A program made the translations under genes and the position numbers. Below are positions 1 through 12,138 of a DNA stretch of 64,000 nt, piece after piece. Source of the DNA: Cladobotryum mycophilum (Eukaryota > Ascomycota > Sordariomycetes > Hypocreales > Hypocreaceae); NCBI GenBank assembly GCA_036429605.1, contig CM071590.1, positions 5,146,001 to 5,210,000 of the forward strand, in the 5' to 3' direction. The notes beneath the pieces were generated by a model. The model saw only the letters and a list, made by a program, of their open reading frames with translations. It ran no database searches and was not told where the DNA came from. The first letter of the stretch is position 1. Every line of letters begins with the position of its first letter.

Positions 1-1277
1 TCCAAGTATGTGCATAGAGATGTTTTCAAAACATTGCCATTTCTCGGTTTGATGACTGCATACTCGACTTTTGTTATGCTCCGCGAAAGCTGGTGACAAG
101 GCTTGGGTAGCTCGTCAAGCCATCAAATATTCTTGCATACCAGCCATCTTCACCCTCCCTTTCAGAGAAAGACAATGCAATTAATGCCTCGATCCGCCCA
201 CTGTTTTGTCTTGAATTAGGGGTTCAGATGTCGCTCTACAGGCGAGCTCTTTATACAAGTATCCTCATGAATAGACATCCATTTTGCGACAAGGTATGAT
301 TGGTGCACTCGCAACCAAGGGGGAACCTGTTACGGGTGAGGCGTTTTCGAACCATTCGATGGGATGAAACCAGCGTGTGACAGCTGCAAACACATCAGCT
401 CGAGCCAGCTGAGAGACTGTGCTTGCGTCTGAAAACTTCAATTTCTTCAAGCTGGTTGATGAATGAGTGAAGCTTTCGTCCGATGACGAACCAAGCTCCT
501 TTCTCGGTTGGGGATTTTAATACTTCTATATAAAAACAAAAAACAAAAACAAAAAAAGAAAAGGTCGTAAAATTTGTGTGATGGTAGGTATTTTGAACAA
601 TTGATGATGATATTTCTAATTCCACATTGTCTGCCTCCTTGGGATCGTTTCGGAATGGTCCGTCACGTGTCTCATTCAATAGTACGTTCCTATTTTGCGC
701 AAGCTCTGCTTGTACAGCCACACTGTTTCCTGCTTAGAGCGTGGCGAGACTGGCGCATGCCAACCCTCAATAATATTATCCAAGTATCTCCACCGTACCT
801 CCGAGATTTTCACTTCAGCGGACACAACAACCTCAAATAAAATCAAAACATGGTTAAAATTACTGGAATAGAAAGACGATGACCCAAAGTTATTAGAAAT
901 GCCCATAAAGTATCTCAGAAACAAAGTTGCTGCTTATTGGAGGCATCATATGTTTAGACTATACAAGCTAGAGTACTTAAAATAACATGTGGCGTTACCA
1001 TGCCAGGCACATGAGGCTGGGGTCTTAGTTCCGTCGTCTCCGTATTTTTGCTGTCGTCAGCCGGGCATCCTCCTCAGACAAGGGGGCTGCTTCGCGGGCT
1101 AAACGTAAACTCATCTCCTCCATTTCCTCACCACCAGCCTCGTCCTTCAATCAACCATCCATCGCAACAGCGCGCCGATATCGAGTCCCATCGATCGAAA
1201 TCCAAACCACCTCCTGTTCGAATCACTGTATTACTTGTCTGTTTGAATTTTTGTCTAGAATACTGTAATCTATCACC
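1..1277. other. Left-edge intergenic region, no confident gene
   Basis: I see no recognisable gene here. Minus-strand reading frames between about 265 and 924 contain protein-like stretches (for example EIEVFRRKHS and RYLDNIIEGWH), but they lie in different frames, are broken by stops and match no family I know. They could be the decayed or intron-split end of a gene. The last 250 bases before 1278 are C/T-rich, as expected for the promoter and leader of the following gene. Confidence 0.5.
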
Positions 1278-1923
1278 ATGGCCGACACTCCTTACGATCC
1301 TTACGTCCCCAAGGGAGGCGCCGGTGGTGCTCCCCAAGAGCAGACCAAAACCGGCGTACTGCAAGGTGTACGTCTTTTCTTCCCCTCGATATGCGATTTC
1401 ATCTAGCTGCTGTGGTCTGGAGATGGTTGTGTATTGGCCCAGAGCCCGCTCCGCGAGCGGCGCTCTGCATCGCATATACTCTCCAGTAATCGATGTATTC
1501 AATTTGAGAGATTTGTTCTCTGACCACAGTCGCTGAGCTTAGCTCATGCCAACAAGAAAAATGGCGGATGATTGAACACCACATACTTGGTTGTACGATG
1601 CTAACCACTTCCGTGTGTACAGGAAATCAACAAGACGCTCGACGTGATGAACGAAAACATGAGAAAGGTCGCTCAGCGTGGTCAGAATCTTGATGAACTT
1701 CGAGACAAGACCGACAATTTGGCCGAGTCGGCTCACGATTTCCGTCGTGGCGCCAACAGAGTACGCAAGCAGATGTGGTGGAAGGATATGAAGATGCGCG
1801 TTTGTTTGGTTGTTGGTATCATTATCCTTCTGATTGTCATTATTGTTCCTGCTGGTAAGTGGAGTGTCCAGGGGTGAGCTAATGGAGTGCTAACAAGCGG
1901 TGATAGTTGTTACGACTCGTTGA
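1278..1923 (+). CDS. snc1: Synaptobrevin/VAMP-type vesicle R-SNARE (Snc1 family)
   Basis: This is the R-SNARE of secretory and endocytic vesicles, which pairs with plasma-membrane Qa and Qbc SNAREs in exocytosis at the hyphal tip. Three exons are inferred: 1278-1367, 1623-1854 and 1907-1923, with donors GTACGT and GTAAGT, acceptors TACAG and GATAG, and a CTAAC branch point. They give 112 residues. The order is a short Pro/Gly-rich head (MADTPYDPY), the SNARE coiled coil beginning LQGEINKTLDVM with the central arginine in NMRKVAQRG, a basic juxtamembrane WWKDMKMR, and a C-terminal anchor (LVVGIIILLIVIIV). Length and domain order match the fungal family. The first intron (255 bp) is long for this window, and the last exon encodes only about five residues. 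Identification is strong; exon ends are predictions. Confidence 0.93.
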
Positions 1924-3182
1924 TTTGTTTATTTTGGTTCGAATACGTGTCTGAATATGGCTTGAACGACGATGCTACGCTTTAATGACTCGCGGACACA
2001 GGCTGTGTGTAGTTCCATCGAGAGACAGTGATTACAATTGGATGTCGGTTCTTACCATGTGGAGTTTGTTCAAGATAGCCCTGGACTTGTTTTCCCGAAA
2101 GATGCTCTTTTATGCTCTTTCGAGCTGGGTTACGTGTATGATTTTGAGGATAGGCGTTTATACCTACCGATTGAGATAATGCAAGTTTTCTGAGGATGTT
2201 GACGTATGTTCAAACATTTACTTTACTGTTGCATATTGGTTGGGTACATAGAATGGTGTTGCTGCTGGTATCAGATGAGATGGAAGCTGAGGGTTTAACT
2301 GCGTATTTCTTATTTAAAGGCTAGGTTGATATAAGTTGTTGCCTCGTACGAGAATCTCCAGATACTGGCCCATTAGAGACCTTGATGCATGATCCTGCTT
2401 GGGACGTGACTGAGGTCATCTCCATCGCTATTTTAGCAGCGAAACTGATACAGCAGCGTGGATCTAGTTGCTAAACTGTTAATTCGATCGTGTTATGCAA
2501 CTTGCGATTTCGATACAGCTGTGATAATCAATGTGTTGATCCGATCTACTCGGATTACGTGTAGGAAAGAGCTCTACCATGTTGGGTGGGTAATAGAAGA
2601 TTAGGTACTTAGGTTATTGTGCTTCATTCCAAAGCGAGCAATACGTCATGTTACTCCTAAGTACTTATTAAGGTAGTGAGCCTTTTTGGATCTACCTATC
2701 GCTTATCTCTAGAGCAATTGATATCTCATGGCCAGTTCGGAGAAATATAAATTCCCGTTATATCAAAGATGCTCGACATCACATTGAGTCCACACTGAAA
2801 GAACGGATGCTGGACTTGCTCAACATTGCCCAATTGCCGTTAGTGGTCTGTTCGCTAAATACCACAGCTCTAGTGGATATTTCAACCTCACCTACCCAGT
2901 CCCAGTGCCCATCATCACCTAGAGAGGTTCCAAGGTTGTCCCAGCAGCCAAAGCGGCCAACAATTTAGTGAATTTCACCGCCTACAGAGCTGGAGCGGTT
3001 TCGGGGGCGATATTTATTTTTCTGCCCCTCCCCCACAAGGCCAAGGTTGCATTTCCCCAACACCGGAGGTATGACTCTTTATCTGATTGAAACATAGAAG
3101 CAGGCTCTCTCTCTCTCGTTCAACCCATCATCATCTCTTAATCGTCGCCATTTATTCAATTGGTTTATAGAACTTGTGGAAA
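1924..3182. other. Intergenic region between snc1 and arg-6
   Basis: No protein-coding or RNA gene is recognisable. The right-hand 100 bases include a CT repeat (about 3107-3118) and belong to the arg-6 promoter and leader. One TGACTC element and one short upstream reading frame are listed separately. Confidence 0.6.
3071..3097 (+). promoter_or_regulatory. Candidate CPC1/Gcn4 element overlapping a short uORF upstream of arg-6
   Basis: TGACTC at 3072-3077 matches the core of the cross-pathway control site bound by CPC1/Gcn4, which is known to activate arginine genes in fungi. The same bases start an eight-codon reading frame, ATG at 3071 to TAG at 3097, which would be an uORF if transcription begins upstream. 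One six-base match is weak evidence; the location before an arginine-biosynthesis gene is what makes it worth recording. Confidence 0.35.
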
Positions 3183-5908
3183 ATGCTGTCTGCCACTTCT
3201 GTGGCCCTGCGGGCCGGTACTCGACGAGCTGTGTCCCGAGCAGGAGCTGTCGCATCAGTGCCGAATCTCTTCCGATCTCAGACTCTCGCCTATCGCCGTA
3301 GCTTGTCTCTGACTAGGCATTTGGCTTCACCACCTGCGAGGGACCGTACTAGAGAGATTGTCGCACAGACAGTTAGCAGCATAGGAAGCAAGCGAGAAGG
3401 TCAACAATACCTCAAGCTCTTCACCTCCGTTTCTTCCCAGAAGTTTGCTGTTATCAAGGTTGGAGGCGCCATCTTAACCGAATACCTCGATGAGCTCTGC
3501 CGAAGTCTCCTGTTTTTGTACGAACTCGGCCTATACCCAGTCATTGTCCATGGCGCGGGCCCCCAGTTGAATAGACTTCTCGAAGAAGCTGGCGTGGAAC
3601 CCCAGTTCGAAGAGGGCATACGTGTAACAGACGCCAAAACTCTTGGAATAGCTCGCAAGCTGTTCCTCGAAGAAAACCTTAAGCTCGTTGACAGACTCGA
3701 CGAACTTGGCGTTGCGACTCGATCCCTTACCGGCGTATTCATTGCTGATTATCTCGACAAGGAGAAGTGGCAGTATGTGGGCAAGATCACAAAGGTCAAC
3801 AAGGAAGCAATTGAAAAGTCTATCGAGGCTGGATACATTCCTATTCTTACCTCCATGGCCGAATCCGAAGATGGCCGGCTTCTCAATGTCAATGCTGATG
3901 TTGCTGCTGCTGAACTTGCTCGTGCTTTGGAACCGCTAAAGGTCGTTTATCTCTCCGAGAAGGGTGGCTTGTTTGACGGCGAAGCTCAGAAAATCTCGCA
4001 CATTAATCTGGATGAAGAGTTTGACCAACTCATGTCCCAACCTTGGTGCAGATATGGCACCCGACTAAAGATTAAGGAGATTAAAGAATTGCTCGATACC
4101 CTTCCCAGAACCTCCAGCGTTGCCATCATCCACCCTAGCGATCTGCAGAAGGAACTCTTTACAGACTCCGGAGCTGGTACGTTGATCCGTCGTGGTGATA
4201 AGATCCAGAAGGTCACTTCCATCTCTGAGTTCGAAGACTTGGACAAGCTAAAGGCCAGCTTAATCCGAGATAGGGAGAGTTTGGACGCTGAGGCTACTGT
4301 GGAACGATTTGTCGACTTCTTGAAAGAGAACCCTTTCACTGCATACTTTGATGATGCCATGCAGGGAGTCGCGGTCGTTATCCCCTCCGGAAAAGATAGA
4401 CCAATGGCAACCCTTGCCACTCTGGGTATCACCAAGTCTGGCTGGTTGACAAATGTGGCAGAGAACCTCTTTGTAGCCATCAAGAAGGACTATCCCGCCC
4501 TGGCTTGGACTGTTAGTGAAAACGACGAGAATCTGACCTGGTTCTTTGAGAAGGCTGATGGAAGCTTCAACAACAACGGAAGCGTCCTGTTCTATTACGG
4601 CTGCGATCTTCGTTCCGATGCATTGGCCCCAGTTTATGAGGATTTCATTTCACACGGACGATCAATGCTTGGCGACTCGAACCTTGAGGCCCGGCTGCGT
4701 CGCGCCGCTCAAGCTGCCAGCCAGGCTCTAAACCAATCTCAGGTTGCCCAACAATCCCGTGGTTATTCCACAATGAGACCACGAATCGTAAGCCAACTGC
4801 CAGCTTTCGGTCAGCAGCGACGTGGCTATGCTTCAACTACAAACCCAAACCCCCTTTCGGAAAGAAGAACGCTTCTAATGAGGTGCCCGCACGTGTAGCC
4901 CTGATTGGTGCTCGAGGATATACAGGCCAAGCGCTGATCGATTTGCTCAGTGCTCACCCATTCATGGATCTCAGGCACGTTTCGTCTCGTGAGCTTGCTG
5001 GCCAGGAGCTTCAGGGATACAACAAGCGCAAGATTATCTACGAAAATTTAAGTTTTGAAGATGTGGGAAAGCTGGAGAGGGAAGGCCAAATTGACTGCTG
5101 GGTTATGGCGCTTCCTAATGGTGTATGCAAGCCATTCGTTGACGCCATCAACGATGCTTCAAAGGGAAAGGAGCAGAAGAGTGTCATTGTTGACCTTTCA
5201 GCTGACTACCGGTTCGACGATGGCTGGACATATGGTCTTCCAGAGTTAACTAAGCGATCGGAAATCTACAAGGCTACTCGAATCTCAAACCCCGGTTGTT
5301 ATGCCACTGCTGCTCAACTCGGCATAGCTCCCATCTTGGAGCATCTTGGTGGCGAACCCACCGTCTTTGGTGTTTCAGGCTATTCCGGTGCTGGCACAAA
5401 GCCCTCGCCGAAGAACGATGTCAATCTGTTGAAGGACAACCTCATGCCATACAGTTTGACAGATCATGTTCATGAGCGCGAGATTGGTCGTCAACTCGGC
5501 ACATCCGTAGCCTTCATTCCGCATGTTGCCTCCTGGTTCCGCGGCATTCATCATACCATCAACATTCCCCTCAATAAGACGATGACTTCCCGAGATATCC
5601 GACAGATCTATCAGGATCGCTATGCTGGCGAGAAACTTGTCAAGGTTGTAGGGGAAGCACCGCAAGTTAGTGGCATCATGGACAAGCATGGTGTAGAGAT
5701 TGGTGGGTTTGCGGTGCATAGCAGTGGAAAGCGTGTTGTTGTGTGTGCCAACATCGACAATTTGCTCAAGGGTGCTGCAACACAATGCTTGCGTAAGTAA
5801 TCATCACATGCATGCAGGAGTTGATGGATGAGTCTTACTAACAATTTAACAGAAAATATGAACCTTGCCCTGGGATACGCAGAGTATGAAGGTATCCCCA
5901 CGATGTAA
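3183..5908 (+). CDS. arg-6: ARG6 bifunctional acetylglutamate kinase / N-acetyl-gamma-glutamyl-phosphate reductase (frame broken once)
   Basis: This precursor supplies the second and third steps of ornithine/arginine synthesis in mitochondria; in fungi it is cut into two enzymes after import. The ATG at 3183 opens a basic, Ser/Ala-rich targeting peptide (MLSATSVALRAGTRRAVSR). The kinase domain starts near residue 88 (FAVIKVGGAI, VIVHGAGPQLN), followed by the NAT-like regulatory domain (GWLTNVAENLF). The reductase begins at PARVALIGARGYTGQALI and has the active-site cysteine in SNPGCYATAAQ. A 60 bp intron (5793-5852) precedes a last exon ending GIPTM. The kinase-side frame closes at 4898, while the reductase frame, one base behind, runs from before 4883. 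The family sequence NPNPPFGKKN crosses the C5 run at 4850-4854, where a sixth C would join the frames. This is probably an assembly error, since loss of ARG6 causes arginine auxotrophy. Confidence 0.95.
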
Positions 5909-6984
5909 ATGCAAACAATGCACTCTCGGTGGGTTCTTGTTGGAGTTAACTTGGGGTTCTGGTTGTCGGTAATATTATTATCCTTGAAATGATTTCATAC
6001 TGGGTCAGGTTGAAAAAAAAGATGAACCATAATCATTGATTTCAAGTTTCTGGCTACAACAGTCTTTCTCCGAGATCAATGATTGTTGCATCAGTCTACT
6101 GCTTAGGCGCGTAACCTTGATCAGGTGGCAGTTCGTCCTGTCCCATAAGGTTTGATTGGTTACTTATTTGTGGCAGGAGTAAAAGTTCTGGGCATAGATT
6201 TTCTTTAGGATTGTTCCAAGAGGGAAGCATAAGAGAAAACAGAGCCGTAATCTAGTTGCCTCGATATACACAATATTTATGCAAACATTCACTGTTGTTG
6301 GTTGGTATGCTCCCCCCGTAAGCCTACGCTTGATGTCTCAGTTGCCGATTTGAGCATCCCAACAAGAAGCAAGAGCACTTGAATCCCGCTCCTCAATGTT
6401 GTCCCCATCAAAACACTGAGAAACGAATGTCCTAGCGCTTTCATGAGCATGCAAGACCCGCTAGTTCTTTGAAGCAGCCAACTGATGCTAATGCATGAAC
6501 GATACCACATCATACATTGTTTCTCATGTGGGCGTTAAACTAGAAGATACTGCTGCTGAGATACCCCCACACAACGACATGGCCCCAATAAATTCACCCA
6601 ACCAGAGAACGCAGCACTGCGATGCGGCGGCTAATCACACCTGTAAGACGAAAAGAGACAACCTTGCAGTGGGAACACGGTCGTCCGGAGCAGCAGTAAC
6701 ACAAATGAAAAGAGTTAACGAGACTCGCTGAAACGATGCAGGGTGCAAGGAGGCGCAATTCCCCATGTTTGCCTGTCGGGTTTGGAGGCTCAGAAGTCTG
6801 CCTCATAATGCCTGCTTCGCCTCGGACTTTTTATACATTATCCCGCCTCAGCGCCCTTTTATCTTATAGATTTCAGCGCGTGCATAATCTGGCATGTTGT
6901 CAGCGGCGCGGGAACGTGGTAGACATTGTAACCGTCTAGTATCAAGACGTGATTTCGTCAGTATTATTGTTACCCTAGTCTCAC
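5909..6984. other. Intergenic region between arg-6 and the NLR gene
   Basis: No gene is recognisable. The short reading frames around 6289-6939 on both strands have no coding character that I can support. The segment should contain the arg-6 3' end and the NLR promoter. Confidence 0.5.
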
Positions 6985-9900
6985 ATGGCGGTCGCGTATG
7001 AACCCGGCCTGCACACCGTCTATGGTGACGCAGACTCGAGCGGCGCCGAGGCAGAGATCGAGTAAGTGATGCCATCCCAGTCCTCATGCTTGATATTATT
7101 GACAAGCATCTTTGTCCAGTGTTGTAGCCATTCACGGCTTGAACTTCAAGGGCAACCCAAACCATGCGCGAGCTACTTGGGGCTCTGGCAAATACCTATG
7201 GCTCCGGGACTTCCTTCCGACCGGGCTGAAGAGACCATGCAGGGTAATGCTTTATTCGTACAATTCTAGCCCTGCTATGGGGGCAGCAGCTATGAGACTT
7301 GACGATCATGCCAGAGTATTGCTGCGGCATCTTATGCCTAAACGTGAGGTGTGTTGATTATACGTGCCATATGGTCGACATCAGTATGTATCTAACATCA
7401 ATTCAAGGCGGCGCCTCGCAGACCTCTGGTGTTCATATGTCACAGTCTAGGTGGTATTGTTGTGAAAACAGTTTGTAACCACTTCCAAGCAAGACGTCGT
7501 CATCGTAGTAACAAGATCAGGCGCTCGTTGAAGCAACGTTGAATCCCGCCTATAAGTCAATTGTCAAGTCCACGAGACTTCTAGTCTTCTTTGCGACACC
7601 CCATCGGGGTGGTAACTACAGTGGCATCGGAGATGTTGCGGCCAAGATGGTCCGGGCCGGCTTACGGACTCCTTCCAACGACCTACTCGATGCCCTAAAA
7701 GCCAGTTCTCATGACGCCATCAGACGTTTCGAGCAGGCTAGCCATCTGATTGAGAGATGTCTCGTTGTCAGCTTTTATGAGACTACGGATTATGGTAGGC
7801 TGGGAATTGTAAGCAACCTGAGCCGAGATGTGATACCATGTATGGCATTCTTACACAACTTTTTCAGATCGTTGACAAGGAGTCCGCTATTCTGAATCTC
7901 CCGGAGGATCGAGAGAAGCAAGTCGCCATGGATGCCAATCACAGTTCCATATGCAAATTCAGAACCCCGGAAAGCTGTGAGCCCGTACTTGATATCATAT
8001 CCACGGAACTGGAACGATCCCTTGAGCTTGCGCAGAGACTAAAGCCAGAGTGTGAGTTGTAAACAAACCAAAGTCAAATGGAGGTGATGCTTATCTCATT
8101 ACAGTGAAAAATACACATTGGCTAGTGTCTCGTTCTGCCAATCCATTCTTCACAGGACGTGATGGAATTGTTGGCCAGATTATAAAGGCACTAACCGGGC
8201 CCGCCACTCTTTCGATATCTCAAAGGAGATTCGTCTTGACCGGCATGGGTGGTCAAGGCAAGAGCGAGATCTGTCTCAACGTCGTGAGCCAAGTGAGAAA
8301 CATGTATGTTCACACTGTATCTTTTCCTCAAACAAATATGCTGACGGTTCCCATCAAAGGTTCTGGGGCGTGTTCTGGGTCGACGTTGGGACTAAAGCTA
8401 CGGCCACTGCGGGGTTTCTCAGAATCGGTCGTATGCTCGGATCACAGGCTAGGGAGATTGATGACGTTCTTTTGCTACTGTCTAATTGCAAGCCCCAGAA
8501 CAAATGGCTTCTGGTTCTTGATAACGCTGACGATCCGGATACAGACTACCAAGACTATATTCCATCGGGAGACCGAGGTGCTGTGCTCATGACGTCTCGA
8601 CTCCCCGAGTGTCGTGTGCATGGCACTGTGGGTTCTGAAGAATTGGGTAGCCTTGGCGAGGAAGATTGCGTCAAGCTTCTCCTGAACGTTATTGGAACCC
8701 CCGAGGAGTCGAAGCCAGAATGCAAACCCGCGGCAGAGGTCATTGCGAAGGAACTTGGGTATCACGCGCTCGCCCTGTTGCATGCTGGGGCCTATATTGC
8801 GTCAGGTCACTGCTCAATAGAGGCATATCCAGCAGAATTCCGCCGGCAAAAGGATCGACTTCTCAGCTTCAACCTGTCTCAGTCGCAGTCGAGATATCGC
8901 AATGTCTATGCCACGTTCGAGGCCTCTGCGCTAGTCCTCCAGACATCAGAGGCGGAGAGCGCAAAAGACGCCCTTGTCTTGATGGATATTCTCTCTACCC
9001 TTCACTATGAAAACATTTCGCTCGATGTTTTCGATTATGCGTGGCATGGTTCGAAATGGGCGTTGAACAACGATCCTAGCGTTGAAGCAATTCACCAACT
9101 TTCCCAATGGCATGTCTCCCAGCTCCCGTCATTTCTAGAAGTTAGTCCTTCGTCGTGGAACAAGGATAGGCTCTACGCTGCTGCCAGTCAGCTTTCTTCT
9201 CTGGCCCTTGTCAACTTATCTGATCTGAGAGGCGGCAAGGCGGTTTCATTCCATCCGCTAACGCATGGGTGGATAGCGACTCGTCAGAATGAAACTCAGA
9301 GGGATTCCTACCTTCAATCATCTGCCTGTTTATTCGCCCTATCCAGGTATTCTAACCACTCGAATCAACAAGATTTAGATCATCTAGGACCTTGTGTCGT
9401 GTCTATTCTGCGAGAGATTCAGTTTATAGATAGGGCGATGGCTTCGCGGCATATGATTCAAGCACTTCTGCAGATCTGTCATATACTAGAAATTGCACGC
9501 TATGATCACGAGCTTGCTTCCCTCATTGATCGGCTTTTTCAGGCATTAGGTGTTGATCCAGATCACCCATCAGAGGACACGTTGGAGCTCTTTTATCTTG
9601 CGTCCGGAAACCAATTCAGCTTGGGAAATACTGAACAGTGCATCAAAACGATACAAGCAGTTCTTGCCTTGCAGCAATCAAGCATGGATATGTGCCATCC
9701 ACGACTCCTCACAACACAAAATGAACTTGGACGAGCTTACCTTGCCATTGGACAACGGCAAGACTCCATTGCAATCCTTGAGGAAGTCCTCGATAAGCAA
9801 GACAAGCATCTCAAACTACAAAGAGATCATCCTCTAAGATTAGGTGTAATGCGCCAGCTCGGAACTGCATACTCAGCAAACAGCCAGGCGAAGAAATCCA

Positions 9901-12138
9901 TACCTCTTCTGGAAGAAGTGGTTTCAATCCAGAGGTCAACGCTTGATAAGAGCCATGCTGTACAAATAGCTTCACAGTATGACCTTGCCATGGCTTACCT
10001 CACCAACTGCCAATCCAAGGATGCAATAAAAGTACTTGAGGAGGCAAGCGCCGCTCAGGCAGGCCATGTTGACGATCACCACCCGAACAGGGTTGCTATA
10101 CAAAACGGCTTAGGAGAGGCTTACCTTATGGGCGGGCATATTGAGAAGGCAATACAGCTCTTAGAAAAGGGGGCTAAAATATACTCGGCCAAAGATGAAT
10201 GGAACCCCAGTCGACTATCTGTACGCCACTACCTCGGTAAAGCGTACCGTAAAAATGGTCAGGCAAAGGATGCAGTGGCAATATTCGAAAATATCATTGA
10301 AGTATCTCATTTCCACGCAGCGCATCCCGGCCTAATGGCTGCTCAGTTTGAGCTTGCAGAGGCCTACATTGCGAACGGTCAGACCAAAGATGCTATCCAG
10401 CTGTTTGAGAAGATTCAAGCCGTCCAAGAATCATCTGCCGATTACCTGGCCGAACTTCCCATGCTGCAGGTTGAGTTGGGCGCTGCTTATCTCGCGGACG
10501 GCCAAACAGCAAAGGCAATCCAACTCACCGAGGTTAGCATCGAAGCACAAAAGGAGAACCTAGGGGAAGGTCATCCTAACATGCTCGCGATGAAAGTTAG
10601 ACTTGCTTCTGCTTACCTAGCTGACGGCCAAACAAAAAGGGGGTGGCCATTTTAGAGAGTGTTGTTGAGATGCGAGAGTCGACTATCCAGGAGAACCATC
10701 TCAGTCAACTTACGTTTGAGCACGAGCTTGGCAGGGCGTATCTTGAAGATGGTCGGCCAAAAGATGCTATCGCCATTTTCGAGAAAGTTGTCGAAACTAA
10801 GCAAACGCATCTACAGGAAAGCCACCCAGAGCTACTTTCCTCAATGCATGAACTTGGGAGAGCATATATGAAGAACGGCCAGATACAACAGGGGATTCGG
10901 GTCTGTGAACAAGTTGTCGGGATCCAAGAATCGAGCCTCCCCAAAGGTCATCCTAACCAACTCTCGTCACTAAGTCTCCTCGCTGCTGGGTATCGGAATA
11001 GTAATCAAACGACAAAGGCCATAGCAATATTGGAGAGTGTTATGGAGATGGAGCAGGGTCAGTTTGATGAAACGCATCCTGAAAGACTAGGTACTCAACA
11101 TCAGCTTTGCTCGGCATACATCAAAGCAGGACAGCTAGACAAGGCTATAGCCACAATCAATGGAGTCGTCCGAGTACACGAAATCACCCTTCAAGAAGAT
11201 CACCCCTCGCGGCTTGCAGCGCAATACCAGCTCGGTTCTGCCTACTTGGCAAATGGGCAGACCACCGATGCCATAGCAGCTTTTCAGAAAATAATCAGGA
11301 CACAAGAGAACTTTGGAGTAGCTGAAGATTGCCAGGACAAGTTATCAGCGAAGCATCAGCTTGCCACGGCCTACATGAAAAATAGCCAGGCACCGGATGC
11401 TGTGGTGCTTTTTGAGGAGGTACTCAGGGTCAAGATGCATCTAGATGAAGGTGATCACAATCGGCTTGCTTCACAGTATGAGCTTGCATCCTGCTATCTT
11501 TCCCTCGGCAGAACGGAGGAGGCCCTTGCTTTGTTTGAGGAGGTGGTTCGTGTCGAAGCCTCAACACTCGAAAAAGAGGACCCATCACGGCTCAATTCGC
11601 TAGAACAGCTTGCTTTAACATACTTGAAGAAGCGCAAGACAAAAAGGGCCATCAAGATATTAGAAGAAATCGTCCCGATCAGGAAAGAGAGTCTCCCAGC
11701 AGGTCACCCCTCTCGTTTAGCATCAGTGCATGTACTCGGCTTGGCTTACCTCGAGGACAAGCGCGACAACAAGGGAATAGCGATCCTTGAAGAGGTCATC
11801 GTCGAAGAGAAACCAGCTCTAGGGAAGCCCCATCCCCTGTATTTCAAGACCTATTACGAGCTCGCGTGTGCCTACTTGGATATGGGCAAGACCGCGCGGG
11901 CTATCGAGCTCCTGGAGGAATTAGCACGTCTTAAGAGGATGCACCAGGATGAGAGCTATCCTAGTCTATACGAACTGCAGCACACGCTTGAAAAGGCGAA
12001 TAAAGCAAACAGCTGTAAGTAGCTTGCCACTCTGATGAGACTTTGATTCATGCATAAATAAAAAAAATACTAACAGCTGTTCTAGTTATGGCTCATACTC
12101 TTATTATTTTTGGCCTTGGCGCTTGCGTAGGCCGGTAA
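6985..12138 (+). CDS. NLR-type STAND receptor: SesB-like alpha/beta hydrolase - NB-ARC - TPR array (frame broken once)
   Basis: Fungal NLRs of this design act in nonself recognition and regulated cell death. Inferred exons are 6985-7061, 7120-7348, 7408-7470, 7521-7808, 7868-8051, 8105-8303 and 8360-12014, plus a probable last exon 12086-12138. If the last intron is retained, translation stops at 12022. The total is about 1570-1580 residues. The N-terminal hydrolase domain has VVAIHGLNFKGNP and the nucleophile motif CHSLGG (serine near residue 115), then FFATPHRGG. The NB-ARC domain has the P-loop GMGGQGKSE near residue 327 and Walker B KWLLVLDNADD near 396. About 19 kinesin-light-chain-like TPRs of about 42 residues fill residues 758-1560 (pattern LGxAYLxxGQTKDAIxLxE). 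The frame breaks inside repeat 9 at the G5 run 10639-10643: one frame stops at 10655 and the next frame carries straight on with TPRs. A sixth G would restore the repeat. I recognise the architecture, not an individual named gene. Confidence 0.9.

Noticed and set aside
4850..4854. Programmed -1 ribosomal frameshifting in arg-6
   Set aside because: The site is not an X XXY YYZ heptamer, and the same kind of C5/G5 break appears in three other genes, so an assembly cause is simpler.
4788..4861. Short intron explaining the arg-6 frame change
   Set aside because: GTAAGC at 4788 and an AG near 4860 would remove conserved linker sequence (RGYASTTNPNP) that the family keeps.
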